Source: Phascolarctobacterium sp.
Lineage (GTDB): Bacteria > Bacillota > Negativicutes > Acidaminococcales > Acidaminococcaceae
DNA: 51,710 nt
NCBI GenBank assembly: GCA_030523325.1
Contig: JAUNIS010000017.1
Coordinates: 1 to 51,710, forward strand
Direction of reading: 5' to 3'
The position numbers and the translations under genes were made by a program. Position 1 is the first letter of the stretch, and every line of letters starts with the position of its first letter. Positions 19,479 to 27,962 of the stretch are shown here, one piece after another. Under the pieces are notes generated by a model. The model worked only from the letters and a program-made list of their open reading frames with translations, ran no database searches and was not told the origin of the DNA.

Positions 19479-19630
19479 AGTGTGGTAATATTTTCATTAC
19501 TGTGTCTATGTCAAGTTTTATGTTTATAGCTGTAGTAATTCTCAGCTCCGGGCATCTTTTGAAGCTATCAATTCCAACCATAGAATTTGATAATTATAAT
19601 TCCAAATGAGAACAAAGGAGGGAATATCGA

Positions 19631-19765
19631 ATGAAACGTACTTTTCAACCTAACAATCTGAGAAGAAAAAGAACTCATGGTTTCAGAGAAAGAATGAAAA
19701 CTTTGGGTGGTCGTCAAGTTCTCAAAAGAAGACGTGCTAGAGGCAGAAAGAAATTGTCTGCATAA
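19631..19765 (+). CDS. rpmH: 50S ribosomal protein L34
   Basis: 44 residues, [19 protein letters not shown] to RGRKKLSA, the full and typical bacterial L34: short, very basic, with the RxxRRxHGF core. AAAGGAGGGAATATCGA precedes the ATG. Part of the conserved rpmH-rnpA-yidD-yidC-jag order, though a terminator lies between it and rnpA. Confidence 0.97.
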   Translation: MKRTFQPNNLRRKRTHGFRERMKTLGGRQVLKRRRARGRKKLSA

Positions 19766-19770
19766 TTAAT

Positions 19771-19799
19771 AATAGGCCGCCTAAAGCGGCCTATTTTTT
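19771..19799 (+). terminator. intrinsic terminator after rpmH
   Basis: AATAGGCCGC pairs with GCGGCCTATT around CTAAA, then TTTT. Because rnpA follows 25 bases later, partial read-through probably sets the L34-to-RnpA ratio (inference). Confidence 0.85.
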
Positions 19800-19824
19800 C
19801 CATGCGAGGCATTTAGAAATCTCT

Positions 19825-20196
19825 ATGCAAAAGACCAATTATCGTTTCAGAAAAATTAACAAATTGAAAACAAAACGTAGTTTTCAGTTTGCCCACAGCA
19901 AGGGACATGCTGTCGTAGATAGTATGTCTGTATTTTATGTCTTGAATAATCAAGGCGACAATCTTAAAATTGGTTTAGCTGTTGGCAAAAGAATTGGTTG
20001 TGCAGTTGTGCGCAATCACACTAAGCGTCTGATGCGCGAAGTTTTTCGCAAGCATCTGGCTGAACTTAAAAAAGGGTATCATATAGTTTGGGTGGCTCGA
20101 GGCAGGTTAGCCAAGGCCGATTATAAGACTTTTGAACGAGTTTTTTTAAGACTAGCAAAGAAAGCTAAATTGCTTGAAGATAGGACGCGTATTTAA
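19825..20196 (+). CDS. rnpA: ribonuclease P protein component
   Basis: 123 residues. Small basic protein that helps the RNase P RNA mature tRNA 5' ends. The RNR signature is [15 protein letters not shown], preceded by [14 protein letters not shown], with the usual N-terminal LKTKRSFQ. Its stop overlaps the yidD start by one base (TAATG). The ribosome binding site is weak (GAGG about 17 bases upstream), which may keep expression low. Confidence 0.95.
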   Translation: MQKTNYRFRKINKLKTKRSFQFAHSKGHAVVDSMSVFYVLNNQGDNLKIGLAVGKRIGCAVVRNHTKRLMREVFRKHLAELKKGYHIVWVARGRLAKADYKTFERVFLRLAKKAKLLEDRTRI

Positions 20197-20417
20197 TGAG
20201 TAAAATAATCAGCACTATACTTATTTTGTTCGTTAGGTTTTACCAGGTGTTTATTTCACCTCTCTTTCCGCCTACATGTAGGTTCACTCCTACATGCTCG
20301 GCATATGCTATTGAAGCTATTCAGAAAAAAGGACCTATACGCGGTTTGTGGATGACCATCAAGCGTATCTCTAAGTGTCATCCATTTCATCCTGGTGGCT
20401 ACGATCCTGTAGAATAA
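20196..20417 (+). CDS. yidD: membrane protein insertion efficiency factor YidD
   Basis: 73 residues. Family motif [15 protein letters not shown] then [23 protein letters not shown], complete. Small amphipathic membrane-associated protein that assists YidC-dependent insertion. Overlaps rnpA by one base. Confidence 0.95.
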   Translation: MSKIISTILILFVRFYQVFISPLFPPTCRFTPTCSAYAIEAIQKKGPIRGLWMTIKRISKCHPFHPGGYDPVE

Positions 20418-20446
20418 TTAACCCATAAGTTATAAGGAGGAACACT

Positions 20447-21076
20447 TTGGATTTTCTCAGTAACCTTGTACAACAGGCTCTCACCATTATTTACAACACT
20501 TTAAGTGGCGTAGGCTTTGCCAACTATGGTGTTGCAATTATCGTTCTGACAGTAATTATTAAAATTGCTCTTCATCCGTTGACTGTTAAACAAATGACTT
20601 CCATGAAGAAAATGAATGACATTCAACCGAAGATGAAAGAGCTGCAAGAAAAATATAAGAACGACAAAGATCGTCTTAATTTTGAGCTTGCAAATCTTTA
20701 TAAAAAAGAAGGTGTCAATCCTCTTAGCGGTTGTCTTCCTCTTTTAATTCAAATGCCTATTATGATTGGTATTTTTTATGGTATTCGCGATTTCCAATAC
20801 ACTGGTCCTACCAATTTCCTTTGGTTAGAAAGCATTGCAAATCCGGATCCTACTTATATTCTTCCGATCCTTTCTGCTCTTACTACCTTAATCAGCTCTA
20901 AGCAAATGTCATCTTCTAGTCCTATGGGTGGTGCCAATGGTTTCTTGATGACCTATGGTATGCCAATCTTCATTGGTTATATCAGCATCGATTTCCCTGC
21001 TGGTCTTGTACTTTATTGGGTAGTAATGAACATTATGCAAATTGCTCAACAAGCATTGATTAGTAAATCTAAATAG
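20447..21076 (+). CDS. yidC: membrane protein insertase YidC/OxaI
   Basis: 209 residues. The start is a TTG at 20447, six bases after AAGGAGG; no ATG fits. It is the short form without the large periplasmic domain and without an obvious lipobox. Segments: an N-terminal helix, YGVAIIVLTVIIKIALHPL, the charged hairpin KQMTSMKKMNDIQPKMKEL, and further helices (LIQMPIMIGIFYGIRDF, ILPILSALTTLI, MPIFIGYISIDFPAGLVLYW). It inserts proteins alone or with SecYEG. Confidence 0.95.
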   Translation: MDFLSNLVQQALTIIYNTLSGVGFANYGVAIIVLTVIIKIALHPLTVKQMTSMKKMNDIQPKMKELQEKYKNDKDRLNFELANLYKKEGVNPLSGCLPLLIQMPIMIGIFYGIRDFQYTGPTNFLWLESIANPDPTYILPILSALTTLISSKQMSSSSPMGGANGFLMTYGMPIFIGYISIDFPAGLVLYWVVMNIMQIAQQALISKSK

Positions 21077-21104
21077 GCTTATTAGTAATTCTAGGAGATA
21101 GAAC

Positions 21105-22019
21105 ATGGCTTTTGTTGTTAAAACTGGTAAAAGCGTTGAAGAAGCAATCAACAGCGCTTTAAAAGAATTAAATGCTTCTCGTGAAGAAGTTGAAGTTGAG
21201 GTAATTAAAGAAGCTAAATCTGGTTTCTTTGGTTTCTTTGGTAGTGACGCAGAAGTGCGCGTAACTGTTAAAGAAGTAGCTGAAAAAATTACGGAAACTG
21301 TTGAAGAAGTTAAAAAAGAAGAAAAGTCTGTAGAAGAAGCACTTGATGAAGCAAAAATTGCTCTCAAAGGTGTTGCTACTGCGGCTGCAGCAACTCTTGA
21401 TAAAAAAGCTTCCGAGCTTAAAAAAGATGCAAAAATTGCCACAGATGATTTAGCTAAAAAAGCTAATGAAGCAAAAGATAAAGCAATAGATAATGCTATC
21501 AATACTCTTGAAGGTATTAAATCTGAAAAGAAAGAAGCTCGTGAAAAAAGATATGCAGTTAATGACGAATCTATTGCAGCTGCGAGAGATTTCTTACAAA
21601 AGATTTTTAAAGCAATGCATATTTCCGTGCAAATGGAAAAATTCGTTAGCAAAAACGATGGCACTGTAACCTTTAAGCTGCATGGCGATGATATGGGTAT
21701 CTTGATTGGCAAGCATGGTCAAACTCTTGACTCCCTGCAATATTTAACCAATTTAGTTGCTAATAAAAATAGCAATGAACGTGTTCGCGTTGTAATCGAT
21801 GTTGAAGATTATCGTGACCGTCGTGTGGAAACCCTAACTCGTCTAGCAAGAAGACTTGCAGATAAGGTTAAAAAATCCGGCGAGCGTGTAGCTCTCGAAC
21901 CCATGAATCCTCATGAAAGAAAAATCATTCATATGGCTCTGCAGGGTGACCGTCGCGTTACTACATTAAGCGAGGGTGACGATCCTAACCGTCATGTAGT
22001 AATTGAATTAAAGAAATAA
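21105..22019 (+). CDS. jag: Jag/KhpB RNA-binding protein
   Basis: 304 residues. The Jag-N domain opens it (VVKTGKSVEEAINSALKELN...KSGFFGFFGS). A long Lys/Glu/Ala-rich linker of about residues 60-150 follows, probably coiled or disordered. Then a KH domain carries GDDMGILIGKHGQTLDSLQYL, and an R3H domain ends it (MNPHERKIIHMALQGDRRVTTLSEG). With KhpA it binds RNA and affects cell elongation and division in firmicutes. Follows yidC by 28 bp. Confidence 0.95.
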   Translation: MAFVVKTGKSVEEAINSALKELNASREEVEVEVIKEAKSGFFGFFGSDAEVRVTVKEVAEKITETVEEVKKEEKSVEEALDEAKIALKGVATAAAATLDKKASELKKDAKIATDDLAKKANEAKDKAIDNAINTLEGIKSEKKEAREKRYAVNDESIAAARDFLQKIFKAMHISVQMEKFVSKNDGTVTFKLHGDDMGILIGKHGQTLDSLQYLTNLVANKNSNERVRVVIDVEDYRDRRVETLTRLARRLADKVKKSGERVALEPMNPHERKIIHMALQGDRRVTTLSEGDDPNRHVVIELKK

Positions 22020-22028
22020 TTTTTTCTC

Positions 22029-22064
22029 GAAACCCAGTAATTCTATTTACTGGGTTTCTCTTTT
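22029..22064 (+). terminator. intrinsic terminator after jag
   Basis: GAAACCCAGTAA pairs with TTACTGGGTTTC around TTCTAT, followed by TCTTTT. Confidence 0.85.
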
Positions 22065-22087
22065 AAGCGCTTTGCTTGGAGGAAAAA

Positions 22088-23467
22088 ATGGTTGAAGATA
22101 CAATCAGTGCTGTAGCAACCGCTCTTGGGGAGGGTTCTGTAGGCATTATACGTATAAGTGGTGAGCGTGCTTTAGAAATTGGTGAAAAACTTTTTCGAGC
22201 AGCATCTCGTAAAAAATTAGCTGACTATCCTGCCAATACACTTGTCTATGGTCATGTTTATGACTTGGATGGAAGTGTTGTTGATGAAGTTTTAGCAGTT
22301 TTTATGAAAGCACCACGTTCTTATACTGCTGAAAACGTTGTAGAACTACAATGTCATGGTGGCATTCAAGCGTTAAAAAAAATCTTACAATTAACATATA
22401 CAGTTGGAGCAAGACCTGCCGAGCCAGGTGAATTTACTAAGCGCGCTTTTTTAAACGGACGCATCGACTTAACTCAGGCTGAAGCAGTTATGGATATCAT
22501 TCAATCTCGCAGCGAGCAAGGTTTAAAATTAGCGGTTCGTCAGCAACAAGGTCAATTAGCTAAGGAGCTAAGAGCTCTGCGTAAAAATTTAGTAGATGTC
22601 ATTGTTAATCTTGAAGCTGTTATTGATTATCCGGAAGAAGATATCGAAGATGTTACGTATGGAAAAGTAAATGATAGGCTAGATGAAGTTTCGAGTGAAA
22701 TTGCAAGACTTTTAAGTCACGCTCATACAGGAAAAATTTTGCGGGAAGGCTTAAGAACTGTTATTGTCGGTCGTCCTAATGTTGGTAAGTCCAGCCTTTT
22801 AAATGCTCTTTTACGAGAAGAAAGAGCTATCGTTTCCGAATATGCTGGCACAACTCGCGACGTTATCGAAGAACAACTTTTAATCGATGGTGTTCCTCTC
22901 GTTCTAGCTGATACAGCTGGTATTCATGCTACGGAAGATTTTGTTGAAAAAATTGGTGTTGAGCGTAGCTTAAAATTAATGCAGGACGCCGAACTTGTAA
23001 TTTGTGTTATAGATGGTTCTCAAGGTTTAAAATCTGAAGACGAAGAAATTTTACAAGCCGCAGAAAGCAAAGCTTGTGTTATAATAGTAAACAAAAGTGA
23101 TTTGACGCAAATCGCCGATATAACTTCTTTAGAAGAACGCTTTGGCAAGGAAAGAGTTTTAACTTTATCTGCCAAAACCTTGACGGGAGTGGAAGAATTT
23201 ACCGCTTGGCTGAAAAATTATGTTTACGGGCAAGAGGGAGCTTTAGGTGAAGGAATTTACGTACAAAACGTACGTCATGAAAATCTTTTGCGAGAAGCCT
23301 TACGCTCTCTTGAAGACGCAAGGTTTGCGTCTCAAGGTATGCTTCCTTACGATTGCATTGTTATTGATGTACGCAATGCTATCGATGTGTTAGGTGAGAT
23401 TACTGGTGATACCGTGCAAGACGAAATAATTAATGAAATATTTTCACGTTTTTGTATTGGTAAATAA
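22088..23467 (+). CDS. mnmE: tRNA modification GTPase MnmE
   Basis: 459 residues from the ATG at 22088, which is preceded by GGAGGAAAAA; a TTG four codons upstream overlaps that site. With MnmG it makes the cmnm5 group on wobble uridine 34. G1 is GRPNVGKSSLLNALL, G3 DTAGI, G4 NKSD. The formyl-folate-binding N-terminal domain carries VELQCHGG, and the C-terminal CIGK holds the essential cysteine. It is 17 bp from mnmG. Confidence 0.97.
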   Translation: MVEDTISAVATALGEGSVGIIRISGERALEIGEKLFRAASRKKLADYPANTLVYGHVYDLDGSVVDEVLAVFMKAPRSYTAENVVELQCHGGIQALKKILQLTYTVGARPAEPGEFTKRAFLNGRIDLTQAEAVMDIIQSRSEQGLKLAVRQQQGQLAKELRALRKNLVDVIVNLEAVIDYPEEDIEDVTYGKVNDRLDEVSSEIARLLSHAHTGKILREGLRTVIVGRPNVGKSSLLNALLREERAIVSEYAGTTRDVIEEQLLIDGVPLVLADTAGIHATEDFVEKIGVERSLKLMQDAELVICVIDGSQGLKSEDEEILQAAESKACVIIVNKSDLTQIADITSLEERFGKERVLTLSAKTLTGVEEFTAWLKNYVYGQEGALGEGIYVQNVRHENLLREALRSLEDARFASQGMLPYDCIVIDVRNAIDVLGEITGDTVQDEIINEIFSRFCIGK

Positions 23468-23484
23468 AGTAAGGATTAAATAAA

Positions 23485-25362
23485 ATGAAATTTATTACTG
23501 ATAGTTTTGATGTAGTTGTTATAGGGGCTGGTCATGCAGGAGTAGAGGCGGCACTTGCTGCAGCAAGATTAGGAGGAAAAACTCTCCTGGCAACATTGTC
23601 CATGGATAATGTTGCTTTAATGCCTTGTAATCCTTCTATTGGTGGTCCGGCTAAAGGCCATCTCGTACGTGAGATAGACGCTTTGGGTGGGCAAATGGGT
23701 ATCAGTGCAGATACGGCATGCATTCAAATGCGTTTATTGAATACTGGTAAGGGATATGCAGTACATGCTTTGCGCGGGCAAGAGGATAAATTTTATTATC
23801 ACACTATCATGAAGGAGATTGTTGAAAAGCAGGAGAATCTTGAATTAAAACAGCTCATGATTGATAAAATTATTGTAGAAAACGATCAGGTTGTGGGCGT
23901 AGAGGCTGAAACCGGCGAAATTTTTGAAGCGAAGACGGTTATTCTTGCAACAGGTACTTATTTACGTGGACGTATCGTTTATGGACAGGTTAATTATCAA
24001 AGTGGTCCTAATGGTTTACGTAGCGCCGAAAAGCTTTCTGCATCCCTTTTGGAGCATGGCGTTGAGTTAATGCGTTTTAAAACAGGTACGCCTGCCCGCA
24101 TCGATGCTCGTACTTTAGATTATTCTAAAATGGAACGTCAAGACGGTGACGATACTGTCCAAAATTTTTCCTTTATTAGCGATATCAAAACTAGATTACA
24201 GGTTCCTTGCTATTTAACTTATACTAACGAAGATACTCATAAAATAATTCGCGATAATTTACATTTATCCGGCATGTTTAATGGAATGGTAGAAGGCGTT
24301 GGTCCTCGTTACTGTCCAAGTATTGAATCTAAAATAGTACGTTTTGCAGGTAAGGATCGTCATCAGCTTTTTATTGAACCAGAGGGCTTGCATACAAACG
24401 AAATGTACGTGCAGGGTATGAGTTCATCACTACCTGCGCATGTGCAGCTACAATTTATGCGCACTATCCCAGGTCTAGAAAATTGCAAGATGATGCGCGC
24501 AGGATACGCTATTGACTACGACTGTCTTGACCCTTTGCAATTAAAACCATCCTTAGAGCACAAGTTAATCAGTGGTCTCTTTAGTGCAGGACAATCTAAT
24601 GGTACAAGTGGTTACGAGGAAGCAGCAGCTCAAGGTTTGATGGCAGGCATTAATGCTATGAATAAAATTCTTAACAGGGAAGCTTTTACATTGCGTCGCG
24701 ACGAGGCATATATTGGAGTTTTAATTGACGACCTTGTTACTAAAGGTACCCATGAGCCCTATCGAATGATGACGAGTCGCGCTGAATACCGTCTCTTACT
24801 TCGTCAGGATAATGCAGATTTACGCTTAACCGAAAAAGGTCGTGCCCTTGGACTTGTAGATGACAACCGTTACAGGTTGTTTACTGAAAAGCGCACTGCT
24901 GTAGAGCGCAGCATTGAAGTTCTTCGAAAAATGAATATATCTCCTTCCAATGAAAATAATGCTCTGTTAACTGCTCTTGGAACAACTCCACTCCGAGCTG
25001 GTGCGAATATGTTAGACTTACTCAGACGCAAGGAGCTTACTTACAGTAAGTTAAAAGAAGCATTTGGCTTGGAAACTTTGCCGGAAGCTGTGGAAGAACA
25101 GGTAGAGATTTTTGCGAAATACGAAGGTTATATTGCTAAGCAACGCCAAGAGGTTGAACGTGCTCTCAAATTAGAAAATAAACGCTTACCAGAAGATTTT
25201 GATTATCAAGCAATTAAAGAATTATCTTCCGAGGCTGCTGAAAAATTAGACAAGGTTCGTCCTACTTCTATTGGTCAAGCATCGAGAATTAGCGGTGTAT
25301 CGCCAGCTGATATTAGTGTCCTAATGATTGCTTTAGAAGTTCGTAAACGCAAGGAGCAGTAA
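23485..25362 (+). CDS. mnmG: tRNA uridine-5-carboxymethylaminomethyl modification enzyme MnmG
   Basis: 625 residues, full length. FAD fold DVVVIGAGHAGVEAALAAAR near residue 8, the family stretch MPCNPSIGGPAKGHLVREID, the FAD-closing SGLFSAGQSNGTSGYEEAAA and the C-terminal tRNA-binding region ISGVSPADISVLMIAL. Partner of MnmE. The stop is one base from the rsmG start. Confidence 0.97.
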   Translation: MKFITDSFDVVVIGAGHAGVEAALAAARLGGKTLLATLSMDNVALMPCNPSIGGPAKGHLVREIDALGGQMGISADTACIQMRLLNTGKGYAVHALRGQEDKFYYHTIMKEIVEKQENLELKQLMIDKIIVENDQVVGVEAETGEIFEAKTVILATGTYLRGRIVYGQVNYQSGPNGLRSAEKLSASLLEHGVELMRFKTGTPARIDARTLDYSKMERQDGDDTVQNFSFISDIKTRLQVPCYLTYTNEDTHKIIRDNLHLSGMFNGMVEGVGPRYCPSIESKIVRFAGKDRHQLFIEPEGLHTNEMYVQGMSSSLPAHVQLQFMRTIPGLENCKMMRAGYAIDYDCLDPLQLKPSLEHKLISGLFSAGQSNGTSGYEEAAAQGLMAGINAMNKILNREAFTLRRDEAYIGVLIDDLVTKGTHEPYRMMTSRAEYRLLLRQDNADLRLTEKGRALGLVDDNRYRLFTEKRTAVERSIEVLRKMNISPSNENNALLTALGTTPLRAGANMLDLLRRKELTYSKLKEAFGLETLPEAVEEQVEIFAKYEGYIAKQRQEVERALKLENKRLPEDFDYQAIKELSSEAAEKLDKVRPTSIGQASRISGVSPADISVLMIALEVRKRKEQ

Positions 25363-25363
25363 G

Positions 25364-26083
25364 ATGACTTTTACCGAAATTCTAGCTCAAAAAGCTGCAC
25401 AAGCTCAGCTCGAATTGAGTGATAAACAGCTAGAACAATTTAATAAATATTATGAGCTGCTCGTAGAGACAAATAAAGTAATGAATTTGACAGCTATTAC
25501 CGAGCCCGAGGACGTAGCTGTTAAACATATGGTGGATAGCTTACTTGCATTTGATAAAAGCTTTGCTAATAAAACCTTGGCAGATGTTGGCACAGGTGCA
25601 GGTTTTCCCGGCATTCCTCTCAAAATTTACTGTCCTAGTCTAAAGGTAACTCTTATCGATTCTTTGGGAAAACGTTTAAAATTTTTAGAGAATGTTATTA
25701 CCGAGCTTGGCTTAACAGATATCTCTTGCGAGCATGCAAGAGCAGAGGATGCAGGCAAAAATAAAAAGTTTCGTGAAAAATTTGATTTTGTTACAGCTCG
25801 AGCAGTAGCAAAGCTTTCTGTTCTCAGTGAATATTGTTTGCCTTTAGTAAAAACCGGTGGTTTATTTATTGCTTTAAAGGGCAGTAAGTACGCAGAAGAA
25901 ATTACTGAGGGAGAGAAAGCTTTGAAAATTTTAGGCGGTAAGTTAATAAGTGCCGAGGAAGTAAAGCTTCCTGGTTTAGACGACGGACGTGCTATTATAA
26001 AAATAAAGAAAGTAAAACCGACGCCTGTGGCTTATCCCCGCAAGGCTGGTACTCCAGATAAACAACCATTAGGTAGCAAATAG
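25364..26083 (+). CDS. rsmG: 16S rRNA (guanine-527-N7) methyltransferase
   Basis: 239 residues. SAM-binding motif ADVGTGAGFPGIPLKI, then LIDSLGKRLKFLENV and the conserved DFVTARAVAKLSVLSEY. Follows mnmG at one base spacing. The C-terminal KKVKPTPVAYPRKAGTPDK is the normal ending of the family. Confidence 0.96.
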   Translation: MTFTEILAQKAAQAQLELSDKQLEQFNKYYELLVETNKVMNLTAITEPEDVAVKHMVDSLLAFDKSFANKTLADVGTGAGFPGIPLKIYCPSLKVTLIDSLGKRLKFLENVITELGLTDISCEHARAEDAGKNKKFREKFDFVTARAVAKLSVLSEYCLPLVKTGGLFIALKGSKYAEEITEGEKALKILGGKLISAEEVKLPGLDDGRAIIKIKKVKPTPVAYPRKAGTPDKQPLGSK

Positions 26084-26093
26084 GAGGCAAATT

Positions 26094-26951
26094 ATGTTTG
26101 TAGATGATGGGTTCTCATTAGAAGACACTGCAACAACAGTAATGCAAAACAAAATTATCAAGGTTCCAGTAGACCAAATTTATCCGAATCCCTTTCAACC
26201 TCGTAAAAATTTTGATGAGGCAGCCATGAATGATTTAGCTGCTTCCATTGAGCTTTATGGCGTATTGCAGCCGCTTTTAGTTGCGCCAGGGGAGAATGGA
26301 CGCTATCTTTTGATTGCTGGAGAACGTCGACTTCGTGCTTCTAAAATGGCTAAGCTTGCTGAAGTACCGGTCATTGTAACCGATTATACATCTCAACAGA
26401 TTGCTGAGATCGCGCTTATCGAAAATCTACAACGTGAGGACTTGCATTTCTTAGAAGAAGCCGAAGGCTATGAACAATTATTAAAAGAATTTAATTTAAC
26501 CCAAGAGGCAATGGCTCAAAGAGTCGGCAAGAAGCAAAGTACGATTGCTAATAAATTGCGTCTTTTAAAATTAAGTGATGCTTGTCGTAAGCTGCTTGTA
26601 GAAAATGGTCTTACAGAACGTCATGCTCGTGCACTTTTAAAACTAGATGACGATGAAAAACGTCAAGAAGTCTTAAAAGTCGTGGCGCAAAGAAAATTTT
26701 CTGTGCGTCAAACGGAAGCATACATCGAATCCTTACTGAAGGTAGAACCTCCTGCAAAACGTCGTCTCATGATTGTTAACGATGTGCGTATTTATTTAAA
26801 TAGCATTAAGAAGGTAGTGGGGGCTATTAAGGAATCAGGTATTCCTGTCAATATGGATCAAGATGTTGATGGTGACGAGGTTATTGTTACTTTACGTATT
26901 AAGAATCAAAAGAAACCCAAGGGTGGAGTTTCTAAACCTCTTTTTAAATAA
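26094..26951 (+). CDS. noc: ParB-family nucleoid occlusion protein Noc
   Basis: 285 residues. ParB-like CTP-binding N-domain (NPFQPRKNFDE, ALIENLQREDLHFLEEAEGY, GERRLRASK), helix-turn-helix TQEAMAQRVGKKQSTIANKLRLLKL, and a C-terminal dimer domain of the Noc type (VRIYLNSIKKVVGAIKESGI). The position directly after rsmG is the Noc position. Noc prevents septation over the nucleoid. The N-terminus (MFVDDGFSLEDT) is acidic and lacks the basic amphipathic helix used for membrane binding in Bacillus, so its membrane attachment may differ. Second ParB paralogue in the window. Confidence 0.88.
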   Translation: MFVDDGFSLEDTATTVMQNKIIKVPVDQIYPNPFQPRKNFDEAAMNDLAASIELYGVLQPLLVAPGENGRYLLIAGERRLRASKMAKLAEVPVIVTDYTSQQIAEIALIENLQREDLHFLEEAEGYEQLLKEFNLTQEAMAQRVGKKQSTIANKLRLLKLSDACRKLLVENGLTERHARALLKLDDDEKRQEVLKVVAQRKFSVRQTEAYIESLLKVEPPAKRRLMIVNDVRIYLNSIKKVVGAIKESGIPVNMDQDVDGDEVIVTLRIKNQKKPKGGVSKPLFK

Positions 26952-26961
26952 GCTTCTCTTA

Positions 26962-26990
26962 AAGGTCTCGGCACAAGTCGAGACCTTTTT
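26962..26990 (+). terminator. intrinsic terminator after noc
   Basis: AAGGTCTCG pairs with CGAGACCTT around GCACAAGT, followed by TTT. Confidence 0.85.
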
Positions 26991-27018
26991 ACATAAAAAT
27001 ACTTCAATGTAAATTCGA

Positions 27019-27054
27019 TTTTGACTATTGTTTCTTGTGAAGCAATAGTCAAAA
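27019..27054 (+). repeat. 16-bp-stem hairpin, terminator-like
   Basis: TTTTGACTATTG (27019-27030) pairs perfectly with CAATAGTCAAAA (27043-27054), and the inner TTTC/GAAG (one G-T pair) closes a TTGT tetraloop. TTTTTG follows on the plus strand. It lies 29 bp after the noc terminator: a back-up terminator, the 3' end of a small RNA, or a structural DNA element. Confidence 0.65.
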
Positions 27055-27296
27055 TTTTTGCGATTTTACCAAAAATTTGGCTTTCGAGAATTCGTTTTAA
27101 ACAATTTTATTTTACTTACTCGATGATTTATACGTATTTTGCTTAAAATCGCTTAAAACGGCTCTCAGTGACTTTTAAAACGATTTTCGTACAATCTCAA
27201 AATCTACAAGTCAAAAATTTGACTTTTTGACATTTATACATAATAGTAGAGAAATTCAGCCAAAATATATGAAAATTTTGTAGCAAGGGAGAGTAA

Positions 27297-27312
27297 TGTT
27301 TCACGTGAAACG
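27297..27312. promoter_or_regulatory. parS: parS site 1
   Basis: TGTTTCACGTGAAACG: the 14-bp palindrome GTTTCACGTGAAAC matches the ParB consensus exactly, with one base off at the outer end. Confidence 0.92.
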
Positions 27313-27633
27313 TTGAGATTTACTGAGTAATAAGATTTTTACAATACCGTAGGATTCATTAAGTAACTACAAGTTTTACATATCCCTGTGATTTGTTGAT
27401 TTTTCTTTTGAAAATCAAAATATATCAATCTGAAAAAATATTAGCTTTCGTGGTCTGCTAAAAGTTTTGCAAATCTTTGCAATATGCTTAGTCTGTAAAG
27501 TTTTGCAAACTCAGGCTTTAACTGATGCTTAAGTTCGACGAGACTATGGGTTGTGTAAAACGAAAAATTTTACTAGCTTCTGGGTAAATATTTCTCATAC
27601 TCATCTGATAGAATGAAAAAAGAACTTTAATAA

Positions 27634-27649
27634 TGTTTCACGTGAAACG
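27634..27649. promoter_or_regulatory. parS: parS site 2
   Basis: TGTTTCACGTGAAACG, identical to site 1, 337 bp to its right. Confidence 0.92.
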
Positions 27650-27748
27650 TTGTTTTAGATGGATTTTTTTATCGTTGGATTGCGGGGGCTTTAGTTAAAG
27701 TAGATCATGTAATCCGTAATTTGCCTTAGACTAAGGAATGTTTAATAA

Positions 27749-27764
27749 TGTTTCACGTGAAACT
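27749..27764. promoter_or_regulatory. parS: parS site 3
   Basis: TGTTTCACGTGAAACT, 115 bp beyond site 2; exact 14-bp core. Confidence 0.92.
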
Positions 27765-27833
27765 TTATATTAAGTTGATGTTTTTGCGTATGTATCTCGT
27801 GAAACCGTTAGAAATAAGAAAAAATAATAAAAT

Positions 27834-27849
27834 TGTTTCACATGAAACG
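27834..27849. promoter_or_regulatory. parS: degenerate parS site 4
   Basis: TGTTTCACATGAAACG, one base (G to A) from the palindromic core, 85 bp beyond site 3 and about 115 bp before parA. Could be a lower-affinity site used for parA regulation (inference). Confidence 0.75.
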
Positions 27850-27962
27850 TGAAAAATACTGATTTATTATTTAAAGTATGTTAAAATTGTATATGTACAA
27901 AATTTGCTGAAATTTTGGTAAAAACACGGATAGTTTTATATTCATCGAAAAAAGGAGAAGAA

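Larger units (their letters stand above)
19246..19630. other. 385-bp dnaA/rpmH divergent intergenic region
   Basis: Carries the outward-facing dnaA and rpmH promoters, a perfect DnaA box, and an extremely AT-rich block (19400-19430, runs of A and T) that could be a DNA-unwinding element. No coding sequence is seen. The remaining leader before rpmH (19485-19620) shows no further clear element. Confidence 0.7.
26952..27962. other. 1-kb gene-free centromere-like region between noc and parA
   Basis: No convincing coding sequence on either strand. Contents in order: the noc terminator, a 16-bp-stem hairpin (27019-27054), a short AGTCAAA/TTTGACT palindrome (27209-27224), three exact and one near-exact parS palindrome, a half site CTCGTGAAAC near 27797, and the parA leader with its ribosome binding site AAAGGAGAAG (27951-27960). 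Very AT-rich otherwise. Confidence 0.75.

Noticed and set aside
20909..21712. 267-codon minus-strand frame opposite yidC and jag
   Set aside because: Ser/Leu/Ala-rich antisense artefact of the Lys/Glu-rich jag linker.
27227..27232. TTGACA in the parS region as a promoter
   Set aside because: No acceptable -10 hexamer at 16-18 bp.
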